Of a stretch of 64,000 bases of DNA, positions 42,102-50,892 are shown piece after piece. The position numbers and the translations under genes were made by a program. This DNA is from Sphingomonas sp. Leaf32 (lineage in GTDB: Bacteria; Pseudomonadota; Alphaproteobacteria; Sphingomonadales; Sphingomonadaceae). The first letter of the stretch is position 1; each line of letters begins with the position of its first letter. Location: NCBI RefSeq assembly GCF_001421765.1, contig NZ_LMLA01000008.1, forward strand, positions 186,906 through 250,905, given 5' to 3'. The notes beneath the pieces were generated by a model. It ran no database searches, was not told where the DNA came from, and saw nothing but the letters and a program-made list of their open reading frames with translations.

Positions 42102-43412
42102 ATGATTCCGCGCTACTCCCGTCCCGAAATGACTGCCCTGTGGCAGCCGCAGGCCCGATTCCGCATCTGGTTCGAGATCGAGGCGCACGCCACCGACGCG
42201 CTGGCCGAGCTGGGCGTGGTGCCGAAAGACGCTGCGGAAAAGATCTGGGCGATGAACGACGCCGATTTCGACGTCGACCGGATCGACGCGATCGAGGCGG
42301 AGACGAAGCATGACGTCATCGCCTTCCTGACGCATGTGTCGGAGCGGACCGGGCCGGAAGCACGGTTTCTGCATCAGGGGATGACCAGCTCCGACGTACT
42401 CGACACCTGCCTGGCGGTGCAGCTGGCGCGGGCGTCGGACATCCTGCTCGCCGATCTGGACAAGCTGCTGGACGTCATCGAACGCCGCGCGCGCGAGCAC
42501 AAGCTGACCCCGACGATCGGCCGCAGCCATGGCATCCATGCCGAGCCGGTGACGTTCGGGCTGAAGCTGGCACAGGCCTATGCCGAGTTCGACCGCTGCC
42601 GCACGCGCCTGCGCAATGCCCGGGCGGAAGTGGCGACTTGCGCGATCTCCGGCGCGGTCGGCACCTTCGCCAATATCGACCCGCGCGTCGAGGAGCATGT
42701 CGCGGAGAAGATGGGGTTGAGCGTCGAGCCGGTGTCGACGCAGGTCATCCCGCGCGACCGCCATGCCATGTATTTCGCGACGCTGGGCGTGATCGCCGGG
42801 TCGATCGAGCGATTGGCGACCGAAATCCGCCATTTGCAGCGGACCGAGGTGCTGGAGGCGGAGGAATATTTCTCGCCGGGGCAGAAGGGGTCGTCGGCTA
42901 TGCCGCACAAGCGCAACCCGGTGCTGACCGAGAACCTGACCGGCCTCGCCCGCATGGTGCGCGGCTATGTCACCCCGGCGCTGGAGAATGTCGCGCTGTG
43001 GCATGAGCGGGACATCAGCCATTCGTCGGTCGAGCGCTATATCGGCCCCGACGCGACGATCACGCTCGACTTCGCGCTGGCCCGGCTGACCGGCGTGATC
43101 GACAAGCTGGTCGTCTATCCGGCGCGGATGGAAAAGAACCTGAACAAGATGGGCGGCCTCGTCCATTCGCAGCGCGTGCTGCTGGCGCTGACCCAGGCGG
43201 GCGTCAGCCGCGAGGATTCGTACCGGTACGTCCAGCGCAACGCGATGAAGGTGTGGGAATCGGACGGTGAACTGTCGCTGCTCGAACTGCTGAAGGCCGA
43301 CCCGGACGTCGCCGCCGCGCTGTCGGCCGAGGAGATCGAGAGCCGGTTCGACCTCGGCTATCACTACAAGCATGTCGACACGATCTTTGCGCGGGTGTTC
43401 GGCACGGCGTGA
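42102..43412 (+). CDS. purB: Adenylosuccinate lyase
   Basis: Cleaves adenylosuccinate and SAICAR in purine synthesis. 436 residues, the usual length. HQGMTSSDVLDTC, TIGRSHGIHAEP with the catalytic His, and the lyase signature GSSAMPHKRNPVLTENLTG with the catalytic Ser are present. GAAAGG stands before the ATG. A terminator hairpin follows. Confidence 0.97.
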   Translation: MIPRYSRPEMTALWQPQARFRIWFEIEAHATDALAELGVVPKDAAEKIWAMNDADFDVDRIDAIEAETKHDVIAFLTHVSERTGPEARFLHQGMTSSDVLDTCLAVQLARASDILLADLDKLLDVIERRAREHKLTPTIGRSHGIHAEPVTFGLKLAQAYAEFDRCRTRLRNARAEVATCAISGAVGTFANIDPRVEEHVAEKMGLSVEPVSTQVIPRDRHAMYFATLGVIAGSIERLATEIRHLQRTEVLEAEEYFSPGQKGSSAMPHKRNPVLTENLTGLARMVRGYVTPALENVALWHERDISHSSVERYIGPDATITLDFALARLTGVIDKLVVYPARMEKNLNKMGGLVHSQRVLLALTQAGVSREDSYRYVQRNAMKVWESDGELSLLELLKADPDVAAALSAEEIESRFDLGYHYKHVDTIFARVFGTA

Positions 43413-43418
43413 GCGATG

Positions 43419-43453
43419 CGCCCCGCCGGGCTTCGGTCCGGCGGGGCGGTTTG
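43419..43453 (+). terminator. Terminator of purB
   Basis: An 11-bp stem CGCCCCGCCGG/CCGGCGGGGCG with loop GCTTCGGT, followed by GTTTG. It starts seven bases after the stop. The remaining ~175 bp up to the MITE hold no recognisable feature. Confidence 0.65.
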
Positions 43454-43638
43454 CGAGCCCAAAGTTCACTAAGTTCACACTTGCCGCGTTTTGCGCACAC
43501 CATTCGTCGTCGGCCGCAGGTGTCGTGGATTTCGGTTTTCAAAGAACGCCGGAAAGCATGGCAAAGCCGGCGGATGTAGGAAAGAACGGCCTAGGGCGGA
43601 TCGACATTCGCGTCCTATTCGTCACTCCGGACGTGTTC

Positions 43639-43795
43639 GAGACCTCTGCGAAAGTCTCTAACTAAGCCAACTCCTCGCCGTACCCCGGCGAAGGCCGGGG
43701 TCCAGTTGGAAAGGCTTTTCCGTATCTTACCAATGCCCCCCAACTGGACCCCGGCCTTCGCCGGGGTACGGATCGAGGGCTTTTGCAGAGGTCTC
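43639..43795. mobile_element. 157-bp MITE inserted in a type A palindrome
   Basis: Terminal inverted repeats GAGACCTCTGCGAAAG and (inverted) GAGACCTCTGCAAAAG, 15 of 16 identical, bounded by perfect 9-bp direct repeats GACGTGTTC at 43630-43638 and 43796-43804. Inside is a type B-like inverted pair (TACCCCGGCGAAGGCCGGGG and its inverse, 43681-43769). Removing the element and one duplication rejoins a type A-like palindrome, GTCACTCCGGA-CGTGT-TCCGGGGTGAC. It has no coding capacity; the helper transposase is unknown. Confidence 0.85.
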
Positions 43796-43897
43796 GACGT
43801 GTTCCGGGGTGACGAAGGGGCGGTGCTTCGGATCGAGAGCGAGATCGGGAATGGCCGACGTTCGATCGGCCCCAGCGGCACGGTGACCCGGACGCGG

Positions 43898-44383
43898 TTA
43901 CTGCCCGACGACGCGCTCCATATAGACCGCATCCTTGCCGAAGCCGGCGGCGCCGCCGGGGGCCGCGATGAAGCCCTGTCGCGCCCAATAGGCGTCCGCC
44001 CCGCCCACCGCGATCAGCGCAAGTACTGGGATACCGTGGCGGGTGGCGGTGCCGTCGAGGATCGGCAGCAGGCGCTCGACCGCCTTCGTGCCGCGCGCCG
44101 CCGGCGCGACGACGACATCGTGGAGATACCAGCAATCGGCGCTGGGCGGCAGGTTGCCGAGCAAGGCGTGCATCGCCGGCGGGGCCAGCCGGTGCCATGG
44201 ATGGCTGATGCAATGGCCGATGACCGCTTCGCCGTCGGCCAGCACCCAGCACCCCTCGGGACTGAGCGCGATGCGTTCGGCGTAGAGGTCCGCCGCCTCG
44301 CCATAGTCGCCCAGTTCGGCATGGGCGAGCGCCGCGATCTGTGGCGCGTCGGCGGGGGTGGCTGGGCGCCACTCGGCGGTCAT
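43898..44383 (-). CDS. GNAT family N-acetyltransferase
   Basis: 161 residues. WRPATPADAPQIAALAHAEL at the start, WVLADGEAVIGHCISHPW, then the acetyl-CoA region WYLHDVVVAPAARGTKAVER (R/Q-x-x-G-x-A variant) and YWARQGFIAA near the end. Substrate unknown. Start at 44383 chosen for the GNAT N-terminus and AAAGGA upstream. Confidence 0.85.
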   Translation of the reverse strand: MTAEWRPATPADAPQIAALAHAELGDYGEAADLYAERIALSPEGCWVLADGEAVIGHCISHPWHRLAPPAMHALLGNLPPSADCWYLHDVVVAPAARGTKAVERLLPILDGTATRHGIPVLALIAVGGADAYWARQGFIAAPGGAAGFGKDAVYMERVVGQ

Positions 44384-44430
44384 GCTGTCCTGTCCTTTGA
44401 TTGGATGGCGGTGGTTAACCACGCCCTACC

Positions 44431-44527
44431 GTCATCCCGGCGAAGGCCGGGATCCATTGTGTCGGGCGTTCGCGAAAGATGCGCGACGTACCGCCGTCCA
44501 TGGATCCCGGCCTTCGCCGGGATGACG
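44431..44527. repeat. Palindromic repeat type B, full inverted pair
   Basis: GTCATCCCGGCGAAGGCCGG plus GATCCATTGTGTCGGGCG on the left; inverse arm ending CGCCGGGATGACG on the right. It lies between the GNAT gene start and the dnaJ stop. Confidence 0.9.
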
Positions 44528-44572
44528 AATATAGGCCGCCGGGTCGCCTGTGTCAGCCGGCCTCGTCCGCCC

Positions 44573-45697
44573 CTACCCGCCGAGCGCCGTCTTCAGGCGG
44601 CTGAAAAAGCCCATCGATTCCGGGCATTCCTCACCGGTTTCGGTTTCACGGAACGCTTCGAGCAGTTCCTTCTGTCGCGCCGACAGGCGGGTCGGGGTTT
44701 CCACCTCGATATGGATGACCATGTCGCCATGGCCCCGCCCCTGCAACACCGGCATCCCGGCACCGCGCTGGCGCAGTTCCTTGCCCGACTGGATGCCGGC
44801 GGGCACGCGGATGCTGTGCTTCTGCCCGTCGAGGCCGGGGATTTCGATCACCCCGCCCAGTGCCGCCGTCGTGAAGCTGATCGGCGCGCGGGCGTGCAGC
44901 GCAGTGCCTTCGCGTTCGAACAGCGCGTGGCGCTTCACATGGAGGAAGATGTAGAGGTCGCCCGAGGGAGCGCCGCGTGCGCCGGCCTCGCCCTCGCCGG
45001 TCAGGCGGATGCGCGTGCCTTCGTCGACGCCGGGGGGTACGTTGACCTGCAGCGTCCTGGTCTGGTCGACGCGGCCTTCGCCGTTGCACACCGGGCACGG
45101 ATCGCTGATGACCTGACCCGCGCCGTGGCAGGTCGGGCAGGCGCGTTCGACGACGAAGAAGCCCTGCTGCGCGCGCACCTTGCCATGCCCGTTACAGGTG
45201 TGACAGGTCCGCGCCTTGGTCCCCGGCGATGCGCCGCTGCCGCCGCACGGGCCGCAACTGGTCGACACGTCGACGGTGATTTCGGTCTGGTGGCCGTGAT
45301 AGGCATCCTCCAGCGAAATCTCCATGTCGTAGCGCAGGTCGGCACCGCGACGGGGGCCGGCGCGACCGCCCTGTCGGCCGCCGCCCATGAATTCGCCGAA
45401 CACGCTTTCGAAAATGTCGGAAAAGCCGCCGAAATCCTGCGCGCCGCCGCCGGCACCGCCCGCACCCTGGCGGAAGGCGGCATGGCCGTAGCGATCGTAC
45501 GCCGCACGCTTCTGCGGGTCTTTCAGGCAGTCATAGGCTTCGTTGATCGCCTTGAACTTCGCCTCGGAATCCTTGCACCCGGCATTCTTGTCGGGGTGAT
45601 ATTTGATCGCGAGCTTGCGATAGGACGACTTGATCGTCGCGCCATCGGCGGTGCGCTCGCATTCGAGCAGCTCGTAGAAATCGACTTCGGTGGTCAT
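44573..45697 (-). CDS. dnaJ: Chaperone protein DnaJ
   Basis: Hsp40 co-chaperone of DnaK. 374 residues: J domain with the HPD motif ([11 protein letters not shown]), a Gly-rich region, four zinc motifs ([32 protein letters not shown]) and the C-terminal substrate domain. The start at 45697 is set by [13 protein letters not shown]. Its Shine-Dalgarno GGGAGAGGG is the 3' arm of a perfect palindrome (see 45705-45805), seven bases from the ATG, so translation may be limited by structure. It is probably transcribed from the dnaK promoter. Confidence 0.97.
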   Translation of the reverse strand: MTTEVDFYELLECERTADGATIKSSYRKLAIKYHPDKNAGCKDSEAKFKAINEAYDCLKDPQKRAAYDRYGHAAFRQGAGGAGGGAQDFGGFSDIFESVFGEFMGGGRQGGRAGPRRGADLRYDMEISLEDAYHGHQTEITVDVSTSCGPCGGSGASPGTKARTCHTCNGHGKVRAQQGFFVVERACPTCHGAGQVISDPCPVCNGEGRVDQTRTLQVNVPPGVDEGTRIRLTGEGEAGARGAPSGDLYIFLHVKRHALFEREGTALHARAPISFTTAALGGVIEIPGLDGQKHSIRVPAGIQSGKELRQRGAGMPVLQGRGHGDMVIHIEVETPTRLSARQKELLEAFRETETGEECPESMGFFSRLKTALGG

Positions 45698-45704
45698 CAA
45701 AAAG

Positions 45705-45805
45705 CCCTCTCCCCCATGGGGGAGAGGGTTGGGAGAGGGGGTGTCGGAAACGACCCGCCTGTGCACAGCCCCTCTCCCCGGCCCTCTCCCCCATGGGGGA
45801 GAGGG
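45705..45805. repeat. Double palindrome (type G) between dnaK and dnaJ
   Basis: Two identical 24-bp palindromes (CCCTCTCCCCCA and its inverse) at 45705-45728 and 45782-45805, joined by a GC-rich spacer with partial copies. The copy nearest dnaJ contains the dnaJ ribosome binding site. The element fills almost the whole 120-bp gap of the dnaK-dnaJ operon. No T-run is adjacent to mark a terminator on the minus strand except CTTTTTG just before the dnaJ ATG. Confidence 0.9.
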
Positions 45806-45817
45806 AGGGGCGTTGGT

Positions 45818-47725
45818 TTACGCCTTGTGGCTGTCGTCGACTTCCGAGAACTCGGCGTCGACCACATCGTCAGCCTTGTGCTCCGCGGCAGCGTCGGCCG
45901 CCGGGGCGGCTTCGGCCTGCTGCTGCTTTTCGTAGATCGCCTGGCCGAGCTTCATCGCGACCTGGGCAAGCGCAGTGCTCTTTTCGGTCATGCGATCGGC
46001 ATCGCCGCTTTCGACCGCTGCCTTGGTTTCGGCGACCGCGGCCTCGATCTCCGACTTCAGCGACGCATCGACCTTGTCGCCATTGTCGGCCAGCTGGCGT
46101 TCGGTCGTGTGGATCAGCGATTCGGCGTTGTTCTTCGCTTCGGCGCCGGCACGACGCTTCTTGTCTTCCTCGGCGAACTGCTCGGCGTCACGGACCATCT
46201 GGTCGATGTCGTTGTCCGACAGACCGCCCGAGGCCTGGATACGGATCTGCTGTTCCTTGCCGGTGCCCTTGTCCTTGGCCGAAACGTTGACGATGCCATT
46301 GGCGTCGATGTCGAACGTGACCTCGATCTGCGGCACGCCGCGCGGCGCGGGCGGGATGCCGACCAGATCGAACTGGCCCAGCATCTTGTTGTCCGACGCC
46401 ATTTCGCGTTCGCCCTGGAACACGCGGATCGTCACCGCCCCCTGATTGTCGTCGGCGGTCGAATAGACCTGCGACTTCTTGGTCGGGATGGTGGTGTTGC
46501 GATCGATCATGCGGGTCATGATGCCGCCCAGCGTCTCGATGCCCAGCGACAGCGGGGTCACGTCGAGCAGCAGCACGTCCTTCACGTCGCCCTGCAGCAC
46601 GCCGGCCTGGATCGCGGCACCGATCGCCACGACCTCGTCGGGGTTCACGCCGGTGTGCGGTTCCTTGCCGAAGAACTGCTTCACGACTTCGCGGACGCGC
46701 GGCATCCGCGTCATGCCGCCGACCAGCACGACCTCATCAATCGCGCTCGCCTGCACGCCGGCATCGGCCAGCGCCTTCTTGCACGGCTCCAGCGTACGCT
46801 TCACCAGATCCTCGACCAGACGTTCGAGGTCGGCGCGGGTGATCGACTTCACCAGATGCTTCGGACCGGTCGCGTCGGCCGTGATGAACGGCAGGTTGAC
46901 TTCGGTCGTCTGCGCCGACGACAGCTCGATCTTCGCCTTTTCGGCGGCTTCCTTCAGCCGCTGGAGCGCCAGCTTGTCCTTGGTCAGGTCGATGCCTTCG
47001 ACCTTCTTGAACTCGTCGGCGAGGAACTGCACGATCTTCGCGTCGAAGTCTTCGCCGCCGAGGAAGGTGTCGCCGTTGGTCGCCTTCACCTCGAACACGC
47101 CGTCGCCGATCTCGAGGACCGAGATGTCGAAGGTGCCGCCGCCAAGGTCATAGACCGCGATGGTCTTGTTGTTGTCCTTGTCGAGGCCATAGGCGAGCGC
47201 CGCCGCCGTCGGTTCGTTGATGATGCGCAGGACTTCGAGGCCGGCGATCTTGCCGGCGTCCTTGGTCGCCTGACGCTGGGCATCGTTGAAGTAGGCGGGG
47301 ACGGTGATGACCGCCTGCGTCACGGTTTCGCCGAGATACGACTCCGCCGTTTCCTTCATCTTCTGCAGGATGAACGCACTGATCTGCGACGGCGAATATT
47401 CCTCGCCGCCCGCCTTCACCCACGCATCGCCATTCGGCCCGCGCGCGATGGTGTAGGGAACCAGCTCGGTATCCTTCTTGGTGACCGGATCGTCGAAGCG
47501 GCGGCCGATCAGGCGCTTCACCGCGAAGATCGTGTTGTCGCCGTTGGTCACGGCCTGACGCTTGGCCGGCTGGCCGATCAGACGCTCGCCATCCTTCGCG
47601 AACGCGACGATCGACGGCGTGGTGCGCGCGCCTTCCGCATTTTCGATGACCTTCGGGCTACCGCCCTCCATCACCGCGACGCAGCTGTTGGTCGTGCCCA
47701 GATCGATACCGATTACTTTAGCCAT
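45818..47725 (-). CDS. dnaK: Chaperone protein DnaK (Hsp70)
   Basis: ATP-driven chaperone. 635 residues: ATPase domain with [38 protein letters not shown] and [15 protein letters not shown], interdomain linker [20 protein letters not shown], substrate domain and C-terminal acidic end [13 protein letters not shown]. The start has GAGGGA upstream, and a heat-shock-type promoter lies ~80 bp before it. Confidence 0.98.
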   Translation of the reverse strand: MAKVIGIDLGTTNSCVAVMEGGSPKVIENAEGARTTPSIVAFAKDGERLIGQPAKRQAVTNGDNTIFAVKRLIGRRFDDPVTKKDTELVPYTIARGPNGDAWVKAGGEEYSPSQISAFILQKMKETAESYLGETVTQAVITVPAYFNDAQRQATKDAGKIAGLEVLRIINEPTAAALAYGLDKDNNKTIAVYDLGGGTFDISVLEIGDGVFEVKATNGDTFLGGEDFDAKIVQFLADEFKKVEGIDLTKDKLALQRLKEAAEKAKIELSSAQTTEVNLPFITADATGPKHLVKSITRADLERLVEDLVKRTLEPCKKALADAGVQASAIDEVVLVGGMTRMPRVREVVKQFFGKEPHTGVNPDEVVAIGAAIQAGVLQGDVKDVLLLDVTPLSLGIETLGGIMTRMIDRNTTIPTKKSQVYSTADDNQGAVTIRVFQGEREMASDNKMLGQFDLVGIPPAPRGVPQIEVTFDIDANGIVNVSAKDKGTGKEQQIRIQASGGLSDNDIDQMVRDAEQFAEEDKKRRAGAEAKNNAESLIHTTERQLADNGDKVDASLKSEIEAAVAETKAAVESGDADRMTEKSTALAQVAMKLGQAIYEKQQQAEAAPAADAAAEHKADDVVDAEFSEVDDSHKA

Positions 47726-47804
47726 GGTCCCTCATTGGCCCCCGGGTTGAGATAATGCCTGGACCCGAAGGCACGGGGAGGTGCCGTCCGGGTCGTTCCG
47801 AGGG

Positions 47805-47835
47805 CGGATATAGGCAGGGTTCGGCTTGCCGCAAG
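47805..47835 (-). promoter_or_regulatory. Heat-shock (RpoH-type) promoter of dnaK
   Basis: On the minus strand CTTG (47835-47832), 17 bp, then CCTATATCCG (47814-47805). This fits the alphaproteobacterial heat-shock consensus CTTG-N17/18-CYTATNTNNG at every fixed position. Confidence 0.8.
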
Positions 47836-47879
47836 ATTATGCGGGGCATAGGGAACCGTATCGATATGGGAGCGTGCGC

Positions 47880-48314
47880 GTGAAGACACGGTGGATGGCG
47901 TTGGCGGCGGGAGCGATGATGCTGGCCGCCTGTTCCAAAGCACCGTCGATCGACGATGCCTGGGTCCGCCTGCCCGCAGTACCCGGACGGCCCGCCGTCG
48001 CCTATGCGACGATCACCGGGGGCAGCGTCGATGTGGAACTGACGACCGTCTCGACACCCGCCGCACGCCGGGTCGAACTTCACCGCAGCATGACCGGCGG
48101 GCACGGCATGGCGACGATGCAGCCGCTTCAGCGCCTGCCGGTGGCAAAGGACAGGACGGTGCAACTCGCCCCGGGCGGCATCCACGCCATGCTGTTCGAT
48201 CCCGCCCCCAACCTCCAGCCCGGCGGATGGATCAAGTTGACGTTCGATTTCGACGGCAGCGAGCAGACGGTCGATGCCAGACTGGTCGGCGCGGGCGATC
48301 CGGCGCCCGAATGA
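47880..48314 (+). CDS. Copper chaperone PCuAC-type lipoprotein
   Basis: 144 residues from a GTG start (MKTRWMALAAGAMMLAACSK; lipobox LAAC, Cys18). The PCuAC fold carries the copper ligands as a His/Met set: ELHRSMTGGHGMATM and GGIHAMLFD. Family members deliver Cu(I) to the CuA site of cytochrome oxidase. The GTG was preferred over a TTG 18 codons upstream because it gives a proper lipoprotein signal. Coupled to the next gene. Confidence 0.85.
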   Translation: MKTRWMALAAGAMMLAACSKAPSIDDAWVRLPAVPGRPAVAYATITGGSVDVELTTVSTPAARRVELHRSMTGGHGMATMQPLQRLPVAKDRTVQLAPGGIHAMLFDPAPNLQPGGWIKLTFDFDGSEQTVDARLVGAGDPAPE

Positions 48315-48772
48315 AGCGCGGGTTAACCCCGGCCGAAACCGACCTCGCCCGCACGATGTTCGGCGACACGATCGATTACGGACAGGCTAGGGTAGCGAAT
48401 GCGAAATGGGCGTTCTTCCAGCCGAAACAGGTCGCGATGGCGCCGACCGGCTGCATCCATTTCCATCCGGGCGGCACGCTGTACCGCGACGATTTCGCCG
48501 ATGCCGGGCGCGATCTGGCCGCGCTGTTCCTGCACGAGATGATGCATGTCCATCAGACGCAGCATCGCGGGCGCTATTGGCTGCCGCTGATGCGGCATCC
48601 GTTCTGTACCTATCGCTACGCCATCATGCCGGGCAAACCGTTCGAGGCGTACGGCATCGAGCAGCAGGCGGAGATCGTCCGCCACACCTTCCTGCTGCGG
48701 CAGGGGGTGGCGGTGAAGGACAAGCCGCCGCTGGCAGTGTACGAGGCGCTGCTGCCGTTCGGGCAGGGGTGA
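48311..48772 (+). CDS. Zincin-like protein with HExxH motif ('Vgr-related')
   Basis: 153 residues. FLHEMMHVHQTQHRGRYWLP has the HExxH of zinc metalloproteases; a possible third ligand (Glu or His) is in YGIEQQAEIVRHTF. No signal peptide is visible. Proteins of this type are often annotated as Vgr-related in sphingomonads. Substrate and true protease activity are unknown. Start overlaps the copper chaperone stop (ATGA). Confidence 0.7.
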   Translation: MKRGLTPAETDLARTMFGDTIDYGQARVANAKWAFFQPKQVAMAPTGCIHFHPGGTLYRDDFADAGRDLAALFLHEMMHVHQTQHRGRYWLPLMRHPFCTYRYAIMPGKPFEAYGIEQQAEIVRHTFLLRQGVAVKDKPPLAVYEALLPFGQG

Positions 48773-48776
48773 GGCG

Positions 48777-49592
48777 TCAACCGTAGCCGGGCAGCGACCA
48801 GCGGACGTTTCGGGTCGAATAGGACTCGACCGGTTTGCCGGCTGCATCCAGCGCCGGGCGATAGCGCCCGCGCCGTTGGATGGCATCGCAGGCGGCCTTG
48901 TCCAGTTCAGGGGTCCCCGACGACTGCAGGACTCGGCAATTTGACACCCGCCCGCTGGGTGAGATGGTCCAGCCGATGAAGCTGACGCCCTGCTTGGCCG
49001 CGTTCAGCGCTGACATAGGATAATCATCGCTGCTGAGCCATTGCGCGGGGTCGATCCCTTGCGCCTTTTCGGCAATCGCAGCGATCTTTGCGGGATCATA
49101 GCCGAAATGCTGAAGGAGATCGCTTTCGCAGGTTCGCAGCGCGGCCAGAACCGGTTTGCCCATCGCCAACGCAACCGAGATCGGGGCGCTGCCCGAAGCC
49201 CGAATCGAGAATGTCGAAGCACCGACCAGCGATTCGAGCTGATCGCGTGCCAGATAGAAGGTCAGGACCGCCCGATCCTCGTTCGGGAAATGAACCCGTG
49301 TTCCGTCCTGCTTTTCGCCCAGTTGGCGCCCGGAAACCGCCAGTTCGATCTGCACGCGCGCCTGCCGTCCCAGTTGCTTTTTGGTACCGAGCACGACCCC
49401 CTGCAACATATCGCCGAACGGCGTCGGCTTGAACGCGATCACGATCGGGGCGGCGGGGTCGCCATAGGCACGGGCGGCCACGCACATGCTGTCGGCATAT
49501 TCGATGTTCCATGACCGGACGGGCTTGAGCGGCGGCGCGTCCACCCCGCCCGCCTGCCCGGCCAGCACCGCCGCCAGCATGATCGTCCGCAT
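48777..49592 (-). CDS. Exported protein with TonB-like C-terminal domain
   Basis: 271 residues with an N-terminal signal sequence (MRTIMLAAVLAGQAGGVDA) instead of the usual TonB membrane anchor. The middle is beta-rich and unassigned. The last ~90 residues match the TonB C-terminal fold (VSFIGWTISPSGRVSNCRVL, PELDKAACDAIQRRGRYRPA). ExbB/ExbD genes are not adjacent, so classical energy transduction is unlikely; a periplasmic protein-protein role is possible. Confidence 0.7.
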   Translation of the reverse strand: MRTIMLAAVLAGQAGGVDAPPLKPVRSWNIEYADSMCVAARAYGDPAAPIVIAFKPTPFGDMLQGVVLGTKKQLGRQARVQIELAVSGRQLGEKQDGTRVHFPNEDRAVLTFYLARDQLESLVGASTFSIRASGSAPISVALAMGKPVLAALRTCESDLLQHFGYDPAKIAAIAEKAQGIDPAQWLSSDDYPMSALNAAKQGVSFIGWTISPSGRVSNCRVLQSSGTPELDKAACDAIQRRGRYRPALDAAGKPVESYSTRNVRWSLPGYG

Positions 49593-49684
49593 CCTGTCGC
49601 CCCCGCATTGCCCCTCAAGCAGACGATGCCACCGCGACGGTCGTGTCGCAATCGCCGGAACCCTGGCCGATGCAGGATGTTGGC

Positions 49685-50524
49685 ATGGCGCAACGATTTC
49701 AAAGGCCAACCCTCCCCATGTCGACGCGCACCGGTGCTACCCTGCTCGCCCGTCTTGGGTTTGCCGCCCGCGGCATCGTCTATTGCATCGTCGGCTGGTT
49801 CGCGATCGACGCGGCGCTGCGCGGCGGGCGGGCGGGCGACAATCAGGGCGCGATCGCCAGTCTGGCCGACGAACCGTTCGGCGAATGGCTGCTGGCGGCG
49901 ATGGCGGCGGGGCTGGCCGGCTATGCGCTGTGGCGGCTGACCGAGGCGCTGTTCGATCCCGAAGCGCAGGCGAACGACGCCAAGGGCGCATTCCGCCGCG
50001 CCGGACACGCGATCAGCGGCATCGCCCATGTCGTACTGGCATGGACCGCCGCGCGCCTTGCGCTGCACAGCGCACGGGCGGGCGGCCGGGTCGGTGGCGA
50101 AGACAGCGCGCATGACTGGACCGCGTGGATGCTGGACCAGCCGGGCGGGCGGTTGCTGGTCGCACTGGTCGCGATCGGCCTGCTGGCGGCGGCGGCGCAA
50201 CAGGCGAAGAAGGCGTGGACCGGCGAGTTCGCCCGCACCCTGTCGGGCGGCACGCCGGTGCCCGGCTATGTCTGTACCATGGGCCGCATCGGCTATGGCG
50301 CGCGTGCCGCCGTGTTCGCGGCGATCGCGATGCTGTTCGTCGGTGCGGCCTGGGCAGCGGATGCCGACGAAGCCGGCGGAATGGCGAGCGGCCTCGCCCT
50401 GTTGCAGCGACAGGCGGGCGGACAGTTGCTGCTGACCGCGATCGGCATCGGCTTCGTCGCGTTCGGGGCATTCAGCTTCGTCGAGGCGCGCTGGCGGCGG
50501 TTGCAGGTGCGGTTGCCGGCATGA
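49685..50524 (+). CDS. DUF1206 membrane protein
   Basis: 279 residues, six membrane segments in three pairs, each pair a repeat of the DUF1206 unit (RLGFAARGIVYCIVGWFAID; RRAGHAISGIAHVVLAWTAA; RIGYGARAAVFAAIAMLFVG). Function unknown. Start at 49685 (MAQRFQRP) has AGGA 8 bases upstream; MSTRTG at 49718 is an alternative. Coupled to the next gene by ATGA. Confidence 0.85.
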   Translation: MAQRFQRPTLPMSTRTGATLLARLGFAARGIVYCIVGWFAIDAALRGGRAGDNQGAIASLADEPFGEWLLAAMAAGLAGYALWRLTEALFDPEAQANDAKGAFRRAGHAISGIAHVVLAWTAARLALHSARAGGRVGGEDSAHDWTAWMLDQPGGRLLVALVAIGLLAAAAQQAKKAWTGEFARTLSGGTPVPGYVCTMGRIGYGARAAVFAAIAMLFVGAAWAADADEAGGMASGLALLQRQAGGQLLLTAIGIGFVAFGAFSFVEARWRRLQVRLPA

Positions 50525-50892
50525 GCGACCGCGAGGGGCTGGAGGCACGGTGGCTGGACCTGACGCGGCGCGAACTGCCGGACGTGGCGCGGGAGCGACA
50601 CTGGCCGGTCGTGGCCGATCATTGTTTCCAGCGCATCCTGCTCGACAATGCGTTTGGCGGAGTGTGGTACGACCATGTCGCCGGACGCCCGGCTTATGCC
50701 CATGCCGATGTCGCGGCGCTGGAACGGGCGGTCGCGCTGGGCGAGGCGGCGTTGGCGGGCGAGGCCGACATGGTCGACCTCGATCGCCGGTCGCTGGCAT
50801 GGCGCGGCAAGACCCCCTCGAAACAGGGGCCACGCGCCCCCATCTCTCGCCCTAGCCAATCCAAAAGAACGAAGATAGAACGGACCGCATGA
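50521..50892 (+). CDS. Conserved hypothetical protein upstream of uvrA
   Basis: 123 residues. The pattern [40 protein letters not shown] and [16 protein letters not shown] looks like a well-conserved globular domain rich in Trp, His and Arg; the last ~25 residues are a basic disordered tail. Start and stop both overlap neighbours (ATGA), placing it in one operon with the DUF1206 gene and uvrA. No function assigned. Confidence 0.75.
   Translation: MSDREGLEARWLDLTRRELPDVARERHWPVVADHCFQRILLDNAFGGVWYDHVAGRPAYAHADVAALERAVALGEAALAGEADMVDLDRRSLAWRGKTPSKQGPRAPISRPSQSKRTKIERTA

Noticed and set aside
43639..43795. Degraded insertion sequence with a transposase remnant
   Set aside because: At 157 bp with no transposase-like reading in any frame, a MITE is the simpler description.
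45700..45720. A six-codon frame starting in the palindrome and ending in TGATG at the dnaJ start (possible coupling peptide)
   Set aside because: No ribosome binding site precedes it; it arises from the ATG at the centre of the palindrome.
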